This document shows positions 54,746 to 63,855 of a DNA stretch of 64,000 nucleotides, in pieces (within the stretch, counting starts at the first letter, position 1; the number at the start of each line of letters is the position of its first letter). A program made the position numbers and the translations under genes. Origin of the DNA: Bacteroides sp. ET71 (GTDB taxonomy: Bacteria; Bacteroidota; Bacteroidia; Bacteroidales; Bacteroidaceae); NCBI RefSeq assembly GCF_023336905.1, contig NZ_JAMBLS010000003.1, positions 186,001 to 250,000 of the forward strand. The letters run 5' to 3'. The notes below the pieces were generated by a model. It searched no databases. It had not been told where the DNA came from and was given only the letters and a program-made list of their open reading frames with translations.

Positions 54746-56818
54746 ATGATTAACAAACAGCTCCTTCGCCCGGACAGCATCGTTGTGGTGGGCGCTTCGA
54801 ACAACGTACACAAGCCCGGCGGCGCCCTGCTGCGCAACCTGCTGGGCGGGCACTACGGCGGACAGCTCTACGCTGTCAACCCCAAGGAGACAGAGATACA
54901 AGGCGTGCGCGCCTACCCCACGGTGCACGACGTCCCCCCGGCCGACTTGGCTGTGCTGGCCATCCCAGCCGCGGCTTGTCCGGACGCAGTGGAGGTCTTG
55001 GCCGGAGAGAAAGGCGTCAAAGCCTTTATCATCCTGTCCGCCGGATTTGGGGAAGAGACACACGAAGGTGCCGAACTGGAACAACGCATCCTCCGGACGG
55101 TCGAAGCACACGGCGCGGCACTCATCGGGCCCAACTGCATCGGACTGCTGACCCGCTGGCACCACAGCGTCTTCTCTCAACCGATACCACAACTGCATCC
55201 GCAGGGGGTCGACCTCATCTCGAGTTCGGGCGCCACGGCAGTGTTCATCCTCGAAAGCGCCGTCACCAAGGGCTTGCAGTTCAACTCGGTCTGGTCGGTA
55301 GGAAACGCCACACAGATAGGAGTGGAAGACGTGCTCCAGTACCTGGACGAGCACTTCGACCCGGAGCGCGACTCGCGCATCAAGCTGCTGTACATCGAAA
55401 GCATCGGCGACCCCGACCGCCTTTTGTTCCACGCCTCGTCGCTCATCCGCAAGGGCTGCCGCATCGCGGCCATCAAGGCGGGCAGCAGCGAGAGCGGCAG
55501 CCGGGCGGCCTCGTCGCACACGGGCGCCATTGCCAGCAGCGACTCGGCCGTCGAAGCACTGTTCCGCAAGGCGGGCATCGTGCGCTGCTTCTCGCGCGAG
55601 GAGCTGACGACCGTGGGCTGCGTATTCACACTGCCCGAACTGCGCGGACGCAACTTCGCCATCGTGACGCACGCCGGAGGCCCGGGCGTGATGCTGACCG
55701 ACGCCCTGAGCAAAGGCGGACTGAACGTGCCCAAGCTGGAAGGCCCCTTGGTCGAGGAGTTGAAATCGAAGCTATACCCCGGAGCCGCCGTGGGCAACCC
55801 CATCGACATCCTGGCCACGGGCACGCCCGAACACCTGCGCCTCTGCCTGGAGTATTGCGAAGAGAAATTCGACCAGATAGACGCCGTGCTGGCCATCTTC
55901 GGCACACCGGGACTGGTGACGATGTATCAGATGTACGACGTGCTGCACCAGAAGATGCAGACGTGCCGCAAGCCCATCTTCCCCATCCTGCCCTCGGTGA
56001 ACACGGCCGGGGCGGAAGTGGCTGACTTCCTGGCGAAAGGGCACGTGAACTTTGCCGACGAGGTGACGCTGGGCACCGCCCTCAGCCGCGTGCTGAACGC
56101 GCCGCGCCCGGCGAACAACGAAATTGAGCTGTTTGGCGTCGACGTGCCCCGCATCCGGCGCATCATCGACTCCATCACGACCGACGGCTACCTGCCGCCC
56201 TACCAGGTGCAGGCCCTGCTGCGCTCGGCCGGCATCCCCGTGGTGGACGAATGTGCGTCCATCAAGAAAGACGAGCTGCTGGCTTTCGCCCGCCGCACGG
56301 GCTTCCCCGTGGTGGCCAAGGTGGTGGGGCCGGTGCACAAGTCGGACGTGGGAGGCGTGGTGCTGAACATCAAGACAGAGCAGCACCTTGCCCTGGAGTT
56401 CGACCGTATGATGCAGATAGAAGGCGCCACGGGCGTCATGGTGCAGCCCATGCTGAAGGGCACGGAGCTGTTCATCGGTGCGAAATATGAAGAGAAGTTC
56501 GGGCACGTGGTGCTGTGCGGACTGGGCGGCATCTTCGTCGAGGTGCTGAAAGACGTTTCCTCCGGCCTCGCCCCGCTGACCTACGAAGAGGCATACTCGA
56601 TGATACACTCCCTGCGCGCCTACAAAATCATCCGCGGCACGCGCGGCCAGCAAGGGGTGAACGAAGACCGCTTCGCCGAAATCATCGTCCGCCTGTCCAC
56701 CCTGCTGCGCTTTGCCACCGAGATAAAGGAGATGGACATCAACCCGCTGCTGGGCACCGAACGGCACGTCATCGCCGTGGACGCCCGCATACGCGTGGAG
56801 AAACGAAAAGCCGATTAG
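54746..56818 (+). CDS. ADP-forming acyl-CoA synthetase (fused alpha-beta)
   Basis: 690 residues. An NDP-forming enzyme interconverting acyl-CoA + ADP + Pi with acid + ATP + CoA. The CoA-binding Rossmann domain (about 5-130: IVVVGASNNVHKPGGALLRNL), a ligase domain with phosphorylated H258 in SSHTGAIA, and a C-terminal ATP-grasp domain (about 475-690: TGFPVVAKVVGPVHKSDVGGV, EIKEMDINPLL) are fused. It could make ATP from acetyl- or propionyl-CoA during fermentation. Likely co-transcribed with the pyrophosphatase. Its stop overlaps the convergent AAA+ gene by 4 bases. Confidence 0.9.
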   Translation: MINKQLLRPDSIVVVGASNNVHKPGGALLRNLLGGHYGGQLYAVNPKETEIQGVRAYPTVHDVPPADLAVLAIPAAACPDAVEVLAGEKGVKAFIILSAGFGEETHEGAELEQRILRTVEAHGAALIGPNCIGLLTRWHHSVFSQPIPQLHPQGVDLISSSGATAVFILESAVTKGLQFNSVWSVGNATQIGVEDVLQYLDEHFDPERDSRIKLLYIESIGDPDRLLFHASSLIRKGCRIAAIKAGSSESGSRAASSHTGAIASSDSAVEALFRKAGIVRCFSREELTTVGCVFTLPELRGRNFAIVTHAGGPGVMLTDALSKGGLNVPKLEGPLVEELKSKLYPGAAVGNPIDILATGTPEHLRLCLEYCEEKFDQIDAVLAIFGTPGLVTMYQMYDVLHQKMQTCRKPIFPILPSVNTAGAEVADFLAKGHVNFADEVTLGTALSRVLNAPRPANNEIELFGVDVPRIRRIIDSITTDGYLPPYQVQALLRSAGIPVVDECASIKKDELLAFARRTGFPVVAKVVGPVHKSDVGGVVLNIKTEQHLALEFDRMMQIEGATGVMVQPMLKGTELFIGAKYEEKFGHVVLCGLGGIFVEVLKDVSSGLAPLTYEEAYSMIHSLRAYKIIRGTRGQQGVNEDRFAEIIVRLSTLLRFATEIKEMDINPLLGTERHVIAVDARIRVEKRKAD

Positions 56819-58362
56819 CCCGCAGCCCAGTCCTCGCGGTCGAGGTTGCGGTAACCGATGGCCTCGGCCAAGTGTGGGGGGCGCACCTCCTCGCTGCCCT
56901 CCAGGTCGGCAATCGTGCGGGACACCTTGAGAATACGGTCGTAAGCACGGGCCGACAGGTTCAGGCGCGTCATGGCCGACTTCAGCAACGCCAGCCCGGC
57001 CTGGTCGGGACGGGCATAGCGGGCCAGCAGGCGGCTGTTCATCTGCGCGTTGCAATAGATGCCCCGCTCCTGCGCATAGCGCTCTTCCTGGATGCGGCGC
57101 GCACGCACCACCCGCTCGCGGATGGCTGCGCTCGACTCAGCCGGACGGGCATCGGCCATCTTCTCGAAAGGCAAAGGCGTCACTTCTATCTGGAGGTCGA
57201 TACGGTCCAGCAGAGGCCCGGAAATGCGGTTAAGGTAGCGTTGCACCTGTCCGGGCGTACAGACGCAGGCACGGGTGGGATGGTTGTAGTAACCGCACGG
57301 GCAGGGGTTCATCGACGCGACCAGCATGAAGCTGGCGGGGTACTCGACGCTGTATTTGACGCGCGACACCGTTATCTTCCGGTCTTCCAACGGCTGGCGC
57401 AACACCTCGAGCACGGAGCGGCTGTACTCGGGCAGCTCGTCAAGAAACAAGATGCCGTTGTGCGCCAAGCTAATCTCGCCCGGCTGCGGATTGCTGCCCC
57501 CGCCCGTCATGGCCGCGATGGAGATGGTGTGGTGCGGGTCGCGGAACGGGCGCCGCGAGATAAGGCCGCCCTCGCTGCCCAGCTTCCCGGCCACGGAATG
57601 TATCTTCGTAGTCTCCAGGCTCTCGCCCAACGACAGTGGCGGCAGTATGCTGGGCAGACGCTTGGCCAGCATGGACTTGCCGCTTCCCGGGGCACCGATG
57701 AGCAGCACGTTATGGCCTCCGGCAGCCGCCACCTCCAGGGCGCGCTTCACGTTCTCCTGGCCTTTCACCTCTGCGAAGTCGTAGTCGAAGCTGCTTTGCC
57801 GGGCAAAAAACTCCTCGCGCGTATTGACCAGCGTCGGTTCCAGCGCACATTTCCCGTTGAAAAAGTTAACTACTTGGCACAGATTATCCGCACCGTAGAC
57901 CTGGAGTCTGTTTACCACAGCCGCCTCGCGGGCGTTGGCGCGGGGCACAATCATGCCCTCGTAACCCCGCTCGCGTGCCATGATGGCCATGGGCAACACG
58001 CCCTTGACGGGCTGCAACGTGCCGTCCAGGCTCAGCTCGCCCATCAGCAGGAAGCGGGAGAGACGGCCTTCGGCATCATGCAACACCTCGGTGGCAGCCA
58101 GCATCCCGATGGCCAGAGGCAGGTCGTAGGCGGCACCCTCCTTGCGTATGTCCGCAGGCGCCATGTTCACCACCAGGCTGGTGACGGGCAGGCGCAAGCC
58201 ACTGGCCTGAAGGGCGGACAAGATGCGGCGGTGGCTTTCCTTGACCGCGGCGTCGGGCAGGCCGACCAGGTAGAACATGCAGCCTTTGGAGCTGCTGACT
58301 TCGATGGTAATGGGGATGGCGTCGATGCCGAGCACGGCCGCGCCATAAGTCTTTACTAACAT
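56815..58362 (-). CDS. YifB/ComM-family Mg-chelatase-like AAA+ ATPase
   Basis: 515 residues. ChlI-like N-terminal domain (about 20-170), Walker A GAPGSGKSM (about 220), Walker B GILFLDELPE and a C-terminal Mg_chelatase_C domain (about 410-505). A short Cys cluster (NPCPCGYY...CVCTPGQ, about 350-372) is typical. In Gammaproteobacteria, ComM aids branch migration during natural transformation; whether that holds here is unknown. It is followed after its start by the thioredoxin-fold lipoprotein gene upstream (22-base gap), so both are probably one operon. Confidence 0.93.
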   Translation of the reverse strand: MLVKTYGAAVLGIDAIPITIEVSSSKGCMFYLVGLPDAAVKESHRRILSALQASGLRLPVTSLVVNMAPADIRKEGAAYDLPLAIGMLAATEVLHDAEGRLSRFLLMGELSLDGTLQPVKGVLPMAIMARERGYEGMIVPRANAREAAVVNRLQVYGADNLCQVVNFFNGKCALEPTLVNTREEFFARQSSFDYDFAEVKGQENVKRALEVAAAGGHNVLLIGAPGSGKSMLAKRLPSILPPLSLGESLETTKIHSVAGKLGSEGGLISRRPFRDPHHTISIAAMTGGGSNPQPGEISLAHNGILFLDELPEYSRSVLEVLRQPLEDRKITVSRVKYSVEYPASFMLVASMNPCPCGYYNHPTRACVCTPGQVQRYLNRISGPLLDRIDLQIEVTPLPFEKMADARPAESSAAIRERVVRARRIQEERYAQERGIYCNAQMNSRLLARYARPDQAGLALLKSAMTRLNLSARAYDRILKVSRTIADLEGSEEVRPPHLAEAIGYRNLDREDWAAG

Positions 58363-58384
58363 GGTATCAGGTTTAACAGCAGAT

Positions 58385-59404
58385 TCAGTCTTTCTTAATC
58401 TTTTCTTCCACCTGGGCGGGCGTGAGGTTTATCCCCATAATACGTCCCTTGGGGTTGACCAGCACATTGAAGGGCAGCGCATAGACATAACACTTCTTCA
58501 CCACGTCCGACTCCCATCCGTGCAGGTCGCACCCTTGCGTCCACTCCAGCGTATCGCGGCGGACGGCGTCCAGCCACATCGCACGGTCCGTGTCGAGCGA
58601 GACGCCCAGCATGGCAAAGTCCTTGTTGCGCTTCTGGCGGCGATGGAGCGCACGCAGCGAGTCGTTGGCGGCCCGGCTGGCAGCGTCCCACGAAGCCCAG
58701 ACGTGCAACAGGAGATACTGGTCTTTGAACTGCGTGCGCACGATGCGTTCGCCGTCGGCATCGGTAGTCTGGATGAAGGGCAAGGAACGTCCCACAGACA
58801 GCTTTTTATGGTCTTCCAGCAGCTCCATCAGCTCACTGGCCAGAGGGCGGTCTTTCAGCTCGCCCACCAGCGGCTCCATCAGCGACTCGATGCGGTCGAT
58901 GTCCGGGTCGGGCACCTGCACGAAGTATTCCTCCAGCAGCCACAGGCTGACCAGCGAAGCGGGATGCCGGCGGATGAAATCGGCCGCACGGCGCTGCACG
59001 GCAGTGTCCGTTGGGGCAGACAGCTCGGCCAGGCTCTGCGAGAAGGCGGTCTGCTCTTCGTTGAGCGGGCTGCCGGTCACTTGCAGAGCTTGCAGGCGGT
59101 CTGCCGAGCCGCTGATGCGGATGCGTTCGCGCCGGTCGAGGTAGAGGGGATAGGCGGTGCCGTCGCCAAAGAGCAGGCGGACGCCCACGAGGGTGTCGAC
59201 GGGAATGGTGTCGGAGAACTTACCCCCGTGCACCACGAGCGTGTCTATGCGGTCGAACAACCGATCCATGCCGAGCACGTAGAGCGTGTCGTCGCCCAGG
59301 CCTTTGATTTCGCCGCTGACGTGGGCGACCCGTGGATTCTCCTTGCCCCCGCAGGCGGCCAGCAGGAGCACGAGGAGGGAACAGATGAGAGGCAGTTTCC
59401 TCAT
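58385..59404 (-). CDS. Thioredoxin-fold lipoprotein lacking the CXXC pair
   Basis: 339 residues with lipobox LLAAC, lipidated Cys 18. A DUF4369-like beta domain (about 25-130) is followed by a helical linker and a TlpA/AhpC-type fold (about 205-339: YLLLHVWASWDAASRAANDSL, LGVSLDTDRAMWLDAV, FNVLVNPKGRIMGINLT). Where TlpA-type proteins have WASWCxxC, this protein has D240 and S243, so it cannot form the redox disulfide; it may be a chaperone or binding protein. Co-transcribed with the YifB-type gene. Confidence 0.85.
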   Translation of the reverse strand: MRKLPLICSLLVLLLAACGGKENPRVAHVSGEIKGLGDDTLYVLGMDRLFDRIDTLVVHGGKFSDTIPVDTLVGVRLLFGDGTAYPLYLDRRERIRISGSADRLQALQVTGSPLNEEQTAFSQSLAELSAPTDTAVQRRAADFIRRHPASLVSLWLLEEYFVQVPDPDIDRIESLMEPLVGELKDRPLASELMELLEDHKKLSVGRSLPFIQTTDADGERIVRTQFKDQYLLLHVWASWDAASRAANDSLRALHRRQKRNKDFAMLGVSLDTDRAMWLDAVRRDTLEWTQGCDLHGWESDVVKKCYVYALPFNVLVNPKGRIMGINLTPAQVEEKIKKD

Positions 59405-59470
59405 AATGGTATTGCTTAGAGATTAGTAATGCGGAGACGCGGACGAAGGGGCGCACGCGCATCCAGTGTG

Positions 59471-59478
59471 CGAAAGTA
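59471..59478 (-). promoter_or_regulatory. -7 box of the thioredoxin-fold/YifB operon
   Basis: TACTTTCG on the minus strand, one mismatch from TAnnTTTG, 66 bases before ATG 59404. Confidence 0.4.
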
Positions 59479-59497
59479 CGTTTTTCCGGCGGGAATA

Positions 59498-59530
59498 GAA
59501 AAGAAAAGCCCGGCAAATTCGTTGCCGGGC
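59498..59530 (-). terminator. Terminator of the secreted-protein cluster
   Basis: GCCCGGCAA (59508-59516) pairs perfectly with TTGCCGGGC (59522-59530); the A-rich 59498-59507 gives a U-rich tail on the minus strand. Confidence 0.85.
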
Positions 59531-59562
59531 CTGTGATTTTGCTTATCGACGACGGAAACGCC

Positions 59563-60330
59563 TCAGGCGTTCTCTTCGCTCAGCAGCTTTTCAAGCTCTT
59601 CGTCAGAGAAGTCTTCCATCGACCCGCCCTCTTCTTGCGAGGCCAACAGTTCTTGCTGCACCTGGGCGGCAGGCAGGGTCATCGTCTCGCAATCCTGGTA
59701 GGCCGACAGGTCTGCCGCAGCATCGACGGGCAAGCCTTCGTCTGTGAAGTCTTTCTGATACTGGGCTATCACACGCAAACATTCTTTGCGGAGTTTCAAC
59801 TGCTGCTTCAGCTCCTTGATGTCGTCGGACGCAGCCGCCAGTCCCACAACGGCACCGATGCCGGCACTGAGCCATGCTTTCTTCTTCGAACCGCCCGAGC
59901 CTTTGGCAGCCAATGCGCCGGCAGCGGCGCCCACACCCACTTTGGCCAGGATGGCAGCGCCCGATTTCATGGCCGACTTGAGGTGCTTGCGGGCCGTCGA
60001 GGCGTCGCACACTTTATCATTCTGGTCCAGCAGCAGATAATACTTCTGGACGGTCTGGTCTTCGTTGCGGAGCGTATCGCCGTTCTCGTCCGTCTTTACG
60101 ACTTCTACCACGCGATACATCGGCATGGTGGCCGCGAGCTCCTTGGGGGAGATGCTGTCGGCAGCACTGGCGGCTGTGGTATCGGCAGCTTGCTCGCCCG
60201 TGCCGGTGATAGATGTCACTGTCTCGGCGGCTTTTTTCAGTTTCTTCAAGAATCCCTGTGCCGAAGCACCCGTTGCGCAGAAGGCCACCAGTGCCAACGC
60301 ACAAACACTCTTCAAAATCATTCTCTTCAT
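59563..60330 (-). CDS. Exported Gly/Ala-rich protein (hypothetical)
   Basis: 255 residues with signal peptide about 1-25 (ATGASAQ). A Ser/Thr/Ala-rich part (40-65) is followed by a predicted beta segment (MYRVVEVVKTDENGDTLRN) and two Gly/Ala-rich hydrophobic stretches (ILAKVGVGAAAGALAAKG; AWLSAGIGAVVGLAAA) resembling glycine zippers that may insert in or span a membrane. The end is acidic. No family recognised. Last gene of the secreted-protein cluster; a terminator follows. Confidence 0.75.
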   Translation of the reverse strand: MKRMILKSVCALALVAFCATGASAQGFLKKLKKAAETVTSITGTGEQAADTTAASAADSISPKELAATMPMYRVVEVVKTDENGDTLRNEDQTVQKYYLLLDQNDKVCDASTARKHLKSAMKSGAAILAKVGVGAAAGALAAKGSGGSKKKAWLSAGIGAVVGLAAASDDIKELKQQLKLRKECLRVIAQYQKDFTDEGLPVDAAADLSAYQDCETMTLPAAQVQQELLASQEEGGSMEDFSDEELEKLLSEENA

Positions 60331-60396
60331 ACGTTTACAAGTTTTTAATTTATTAATAGATTGATTACCAACTTTTCTATTCCAAGTTCTGCCCGG

Positions 60397-60500
60397 CGGA
60401 CACGAGCCGTGCTTCCGTCGGACAAGAAACGCGGCTGCTGTTCGGAAGAAGCGTGCCCCTTGTCCGGCAGAAGCAAAGGCACTGTCCGCAGAAACCGGAC
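60397..60500. repeat. GC-rich intergenic repeat modules
   Basis: A run of alternating modules such as GTGCTTCCGTCGGACAAG, TTCGGAAGAAGCGTGCC and TTGTCCGGCAGAAGC. Related runs lie at about 7732-7800, 16752-16795, 24211-24275, 30952-31035 and 44450-44475. Confidence 0.5.
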
Positions 60501-60505
60501 AGTGA

Positions 60506-62086
60506 TTATTTGGTGTACATCTTGACGCGGAACTGTTTTTTCATGTACGTGCCCTGCGCGCGGCGCATCAGGTCCTCGAAACTCATGTAGACTATCTTCT
60601 GCGGGGCATCTTCCTTGGGACGGAAAAGGATGCCGGTGGGCAGATTGGTGCGGTCCAGTTCGATTTCGGCAATGCCGTCGGCACCCGACTCGCCGACCTG
60701 CTGGAAGTTCATCCCTTCCTTCTTCAAGATGCGGCGGAAACGCTTGTCCGACGAAAAGCTGTTGGACGAAAGGGGCGTGAAGCCACGGTAAATCCAGATT
60801 TCGACTCCCGGAATCGGATTGCCCTCGGCGAAAGTCTTCCATTCGACGAAGGTGAACTTTACTTGCAAGTCCATGCTCATCAGCAGTCCCTTCATCAGTT
60901 CGATGCGCTTCAGGTAATAGTCGTCCGGATTGAAGCGGTAGATTTGCTCTATGTACTGGATGGCGTACGAGGCGTAGTCGGCCACTTCGGCCTGGGTGGC
61001 ATTGCCTTCTTTTTTCATCCGGGCAATCTGCCGGAAGCAGCGGGCGGTGAGGTCGTCGTAGAACAGGCACGAGTCGCACAGTTCGATGGCCGCCTGTATG
61101 TTGGGCTTCAGGTCGGCCACGACCGATTCGCCCGTCAGCAAAGCCTTGTCATAAGCGGCGCGTGCCTGCTTGTACTTGCGCATGCCGAACAGGCGTCCAC
61201 CCTCGTCCATCAGGGCGCTGCACTGGGTGGTGAAGACTTCCTTCTCCACCACGATGGGCAGGACGACGTAGTTTCTCTTCACGCGGGGCGCCAGGTCGCC
61301 GATGGGAATGGACAGCAGGTTCGTACCCTCGCCGTAGACCATCACGCTGGACAGCGAGGCCAGGCGGGCATCGGCCTGCTTCACCTCTTCGCCCAAGCGG
61401 TCCATCTCGTCCAGCTCGGGCGCGTCGGCATCCAGCTTGCCCGCATCGAGCAAGGCGTTCAGCTCGTCCAGACGGTTCTGCAACTTCGTGACGTTCGTGC
61501 GGGCTTCGTCCAGCCGTTCCAGGGGGATGATGACCTCGACCAGCAGCAGCGACGTGTCTTGCGGGTTGACCTGGCTGTTGACGCGCGCACCCAGGTCGGG
61601 CGGGCACTTCACTTGCAGGCTCTTCAGTGTGGAGGTGAACTCGAGCGCGGCCTCGGTGGCATTGAAGTGGACGTCGTTCACTTCCGTCTGCTCGTCGTAG
61701 CGGATGGGATTGTCCACCTCTTCCAGACGGTAGGCCACCAGGAAGTCAGGATTCTTCAGCGTGACCAACTGCGACGAACGGTAGGGGCTGCCCATACGGC
61801 CCACTTCCAGCTTGGGCTTCTTCGTGTCGCGCGCGTCGATGATGACGTAGTAACGATACCAGCCTTCCTCATTCTTGCCGCGGAGGTCTACGGAGACAGG
61901 GTACGCCTTGTTGGTCACGGAGATAATCAAGTCCTTGTGTTTCGACAGGATGAGCACGCCCCGGTTGCCGTCCAGCGACTCAAAGCAGTCGTCCTCCGGC
62001 GAAGGGTTCAGTTCGTTGGTGCCCGACTGTGCCCACGACGGCAGTGCCAGACACCAGAGTAGCATGATCCAAAGTATTCGTTTCAT
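60506..62086 (-). CDS. Exported multidomain protein (hypothetical)
   Basis: 526 residues with signal peptide 1-19 (ALPSWAQ). Beta-rich N-terminal region (about 30-195), a coiled coil (about 200-255: KLQNRLDELNALL, EVKQADARLASLSSV), TPR-like helices (about 295-385: KYKQARAAYDKALLTGES), then an Ig/CNA-B-like C-terminal domain (about 405-490) with IPGVEIWIYRGFTPL. No known family. It lies 25 bases after the NTF2-like gene and 175 bases before the Gly/Ala-rich gene, with the GC-rich repeat between. Confidence 0.78.
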   Translation of the reverse strand: MKRILWIMLLWCLALPSWAQSGTNELNPSPEDDCFESLDGNRGVLILSKHKDLIISVTNKAYPVSVDLRGKNEEGWYRYYVIIDARDTKKPKLEVGRMGSPYRSSQLVTLKNPDFLVAYRLEEVDNPIRYDEQTEVNDVHFNATEAALEFTSTLKSLQVKCPPDLGARVNSQVNPQDTSLLLVEVIIPLERLDEARTNVTKLQNRLDELNALLDAGKLDADAPELDEMDRLGEEVKQADARLASLSSVMVYGEGTNLLSIPIGDLAPRVKRNYVVLPIVVEKEVFTTQCSALMDEGGRLFGMRKYKQARAAYDKALLTGESVVADLKPNIQAAIELCDSCLFYDDLTARCFRQIARMKKEGNATQAEVADYASYAIQYIEQIYRFNPDDYYLKRIELMKGLLMSMDLQVKFTFVEWKTFAEGNPIPGVEIWIYRGFTPLSSNSFSSDKRFRRILKKEGMNFQQVGESGADGIAEIELDRTNLPTGILFRPKEDAPQKIVYMSFEDLMRRAQGTYMKKQFRVKMYTK

Positions 62087-62111
62087 GTCGATAGATATAA
62101 GAAGTTAACAA

Positions 62112-63143
62112 TCAAAGGTCGAAAGCGCCCAACGTCGAGATGTCGTCGTCCGGCTGCTGGCGCACGCCGCCCACCCATTCGGGCTGCCAGGTGCGCACGT
62201 GTATGATGGGGCTGCCGCCATCTTCCGGGAACTCCCAGAGCAGGAAGAGATAGCCCTCGTCGCTGTACGTGCTCGACGACCACTCCTGGCGCAAGCGCAC
62301 GCCATACATGTTGGGATTGACCTTCGAACGGGTAATGCCGGCACAACCGCCTTCTTCCCCGTTATCGCCGATTTCGCTGAACTTGACGTTAATCCACTTG
62401 TTGCGCAAGAAGGCTTTCTTCAGGTTGCGGATATATTCTGCCTTGCTCTGCTTGCTGTACTCCACTCTTTGCGACATGAAGTTGTTGTCCGCACTGGGCC
62501 GGGCCGTGACGACCTTGCCCGTGATGATGAGCGCGTCTTCGCTGAATATCTGGTTAATGAAGTCGATATCCTTCTGGTTGTAGGCCGTGCGGAAACGTTC
62601 GACATACTGCATGATGATGAGCTGCTTTTCCTTCTCCACCACGCTTCCGCAGTGTTCCAGGCTTTCGGACAGTTGAGCGTCCAAAGCCAGACGGAAGTCG
62701 GTTAATCTGCCTTGAGCGTCGAACTCCACTATCGCTTCTTGGTACGTTCCCACGCCGAAGTCCTCTCCTTCCGGCGTAATAATCAGCGGGATGTGACTCA
62801 CCATCATCGAGCCGTCTTTGAAGACCCAGCAGCGCTCCACCACTTCGTCGTCGTCGCAATAGAACGGTGTAACGGCCCACAGGCGCACCAGCGAGCGCAG
62901 CGAGAAGTCGTCCATCGGCAGGTCTTTGGTCGTCAGGATTTCCTTCGCCTGCTGGGCGCGGTTGATTTCGGTCAGCACCAGGCCCAGGTTGCGCTGCGCA
63001 GCCTCCAGGCCGGCCGGGCGGTCTACACCTTCATCGACAGTAAGGGTGACTTCCACCGCCTTCACATCAGTCGCTCCCCATACCAGCAACAGGGTCATGG
63101 CGAGCATTGCACGTATCAGTATTTTCTTCATAAGCATGTTCAA
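62112..63143 (-). CDS. Exported NTF2/SnoaL-like protein (hypothetical)
   Basis: 343 residues. Signal peptide about 1-29 (MTLLLVWGATDVKA). The second half (about 170-320) begins MQYVERFRTAYNQKDIDFINQIFSEDALIITG, a pattern of NTF2/SnoaL-like cone folds that bind small molecules, and contains EYIRNLKKAFLRNKWINVKFSEI. An ATG at 63128 (MKKILIRAML) is a possible alternative start. Function unknown; in the run of exported genes with a 19-base gap to the upstream gene. Confidence 0.78.
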   Translation of the reverse strand: MNMLMKKILIRAMLAMTLLLVWGATDVKAVEVTLTVDEGVDRPAGLEAAQRNLGLVLTEINRAQQAKEILTTKDLPMDDFSLRSLVRLWAVTPFYCDDDEVVERCWVFKDGSMMVSHIPLIITPEGEDFGVGTYQEAIVEFDAQGRLTDFRLALDAQLSESLEHCGSVVEKEKQLIIMQYVERFRTAYNQKDIDFINQIFSEDALIITGKVVTARPSADNNFMSQRVEYSKQSKAEYIRNLKKAFLRNKWINVKFSEIGDNGEEGGCAGITRSKVNPNMYGVRLRQEWSSSTYSDEGYLFLLWEFPEDGGSPIIHVRTWQPEWVGGVRQQPDDDISTLGAFDL

Positions 63144-63162
63144 TTATAAGTAATGTAGTCGT

Positions 63163-63843
63163 TCATTCCACTTCTATGCCGATGGCTCCGCAGCCGCTGT
63201 AATTGGCCACGCCGTCGGGCTGGTTGGTCTTCACATTGAGGCGTTCGGGGCCGGGTGTCAGGATGGCCACGACCTTGCCTTCCCGGTTGTAGATGATGAG
63301 GTAGCACTCGTCGGGGTCGTCCAGCGAAGCATACCGGCCGTAGTCTTCAATCTTGCCCTCGGCCTTCAACTGTTTCACCTTCTCGGCCATGGCGTAATAG
63401 TCCGTGATTCCGGCCAGCAGATTGACGGCTTCGGGCAGGACGGGCTGCAGTTTTTCTTCCACTGCGGGCCGGCTCTCGTTGGCAATGACCACCGCGTTGT
63501 CGGTGGGGATGATGTCTTTCTTCTTGACGTAGATGAAGTAGCGGTACATGTTGGTGCCGCGCGGCATGGACAACGTCGTCCATAACTCCTTGCGGTTATT
63601 GACCACCAAGTTCGCACTGCCCTTCATTTTCTTTTGTGTGGACACCCACTTGTTTACCTCGTCGAACAAGCGTTCTTCGGCATAGGCACGCGCATCTTCT
63701 TCGGTCGGGGCAGTAGACTCTGCGTAGATGTATTGCGAGCTCTTCTTGATTTTGTTTATCTCTTTCTTGACGTCATCCGTCGGCCCGGCCTGCGCAGCGG
63801 TCAGGGCAAGGAGACAAAGGGTGATTGACAGTAGTATTCTCAT
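63163..63843 (-). CDS. Exported protein (hypothetical)
   Basis: 226 residues, signal peptide about 1-19 (LTAAQAG). A Lys-rich segment (DDVKKEINKIKKSSQYIYAES) and a helical region rich in Ala and acidic residues (ARAYAEERLFDEVNKWVS) are followed by a beta-rich C-terminal half (CYLIIYNREGKVVAILTPG). No family recognised. Followed by and preceded by other exported proteins at short gaps (12 and 19 bases). Confidence 0.76.
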   Translation of the reverse strand: MRILLSITLCLLALTAAQAGPTDDVKKEINKIKKSSQYIYAESTAPTEEDARAYAEERLFDEVNKWVSTQKKMKGSANLVVNNRKELWTTLSMPRGTNMYRYFIYVKKKDIIPTDNAVVIANESRPAVEEKLQPVLPEAVNLLAGITDYYAMAEKVKQLKAEGKIEDYGRYASLDDPDECYLIIYNREGKVVAILTPGPERLNVKTNQPDGVANYSGCGAIGIEVE

Positions 63844-63855
63844 TTGCTCTATTAA

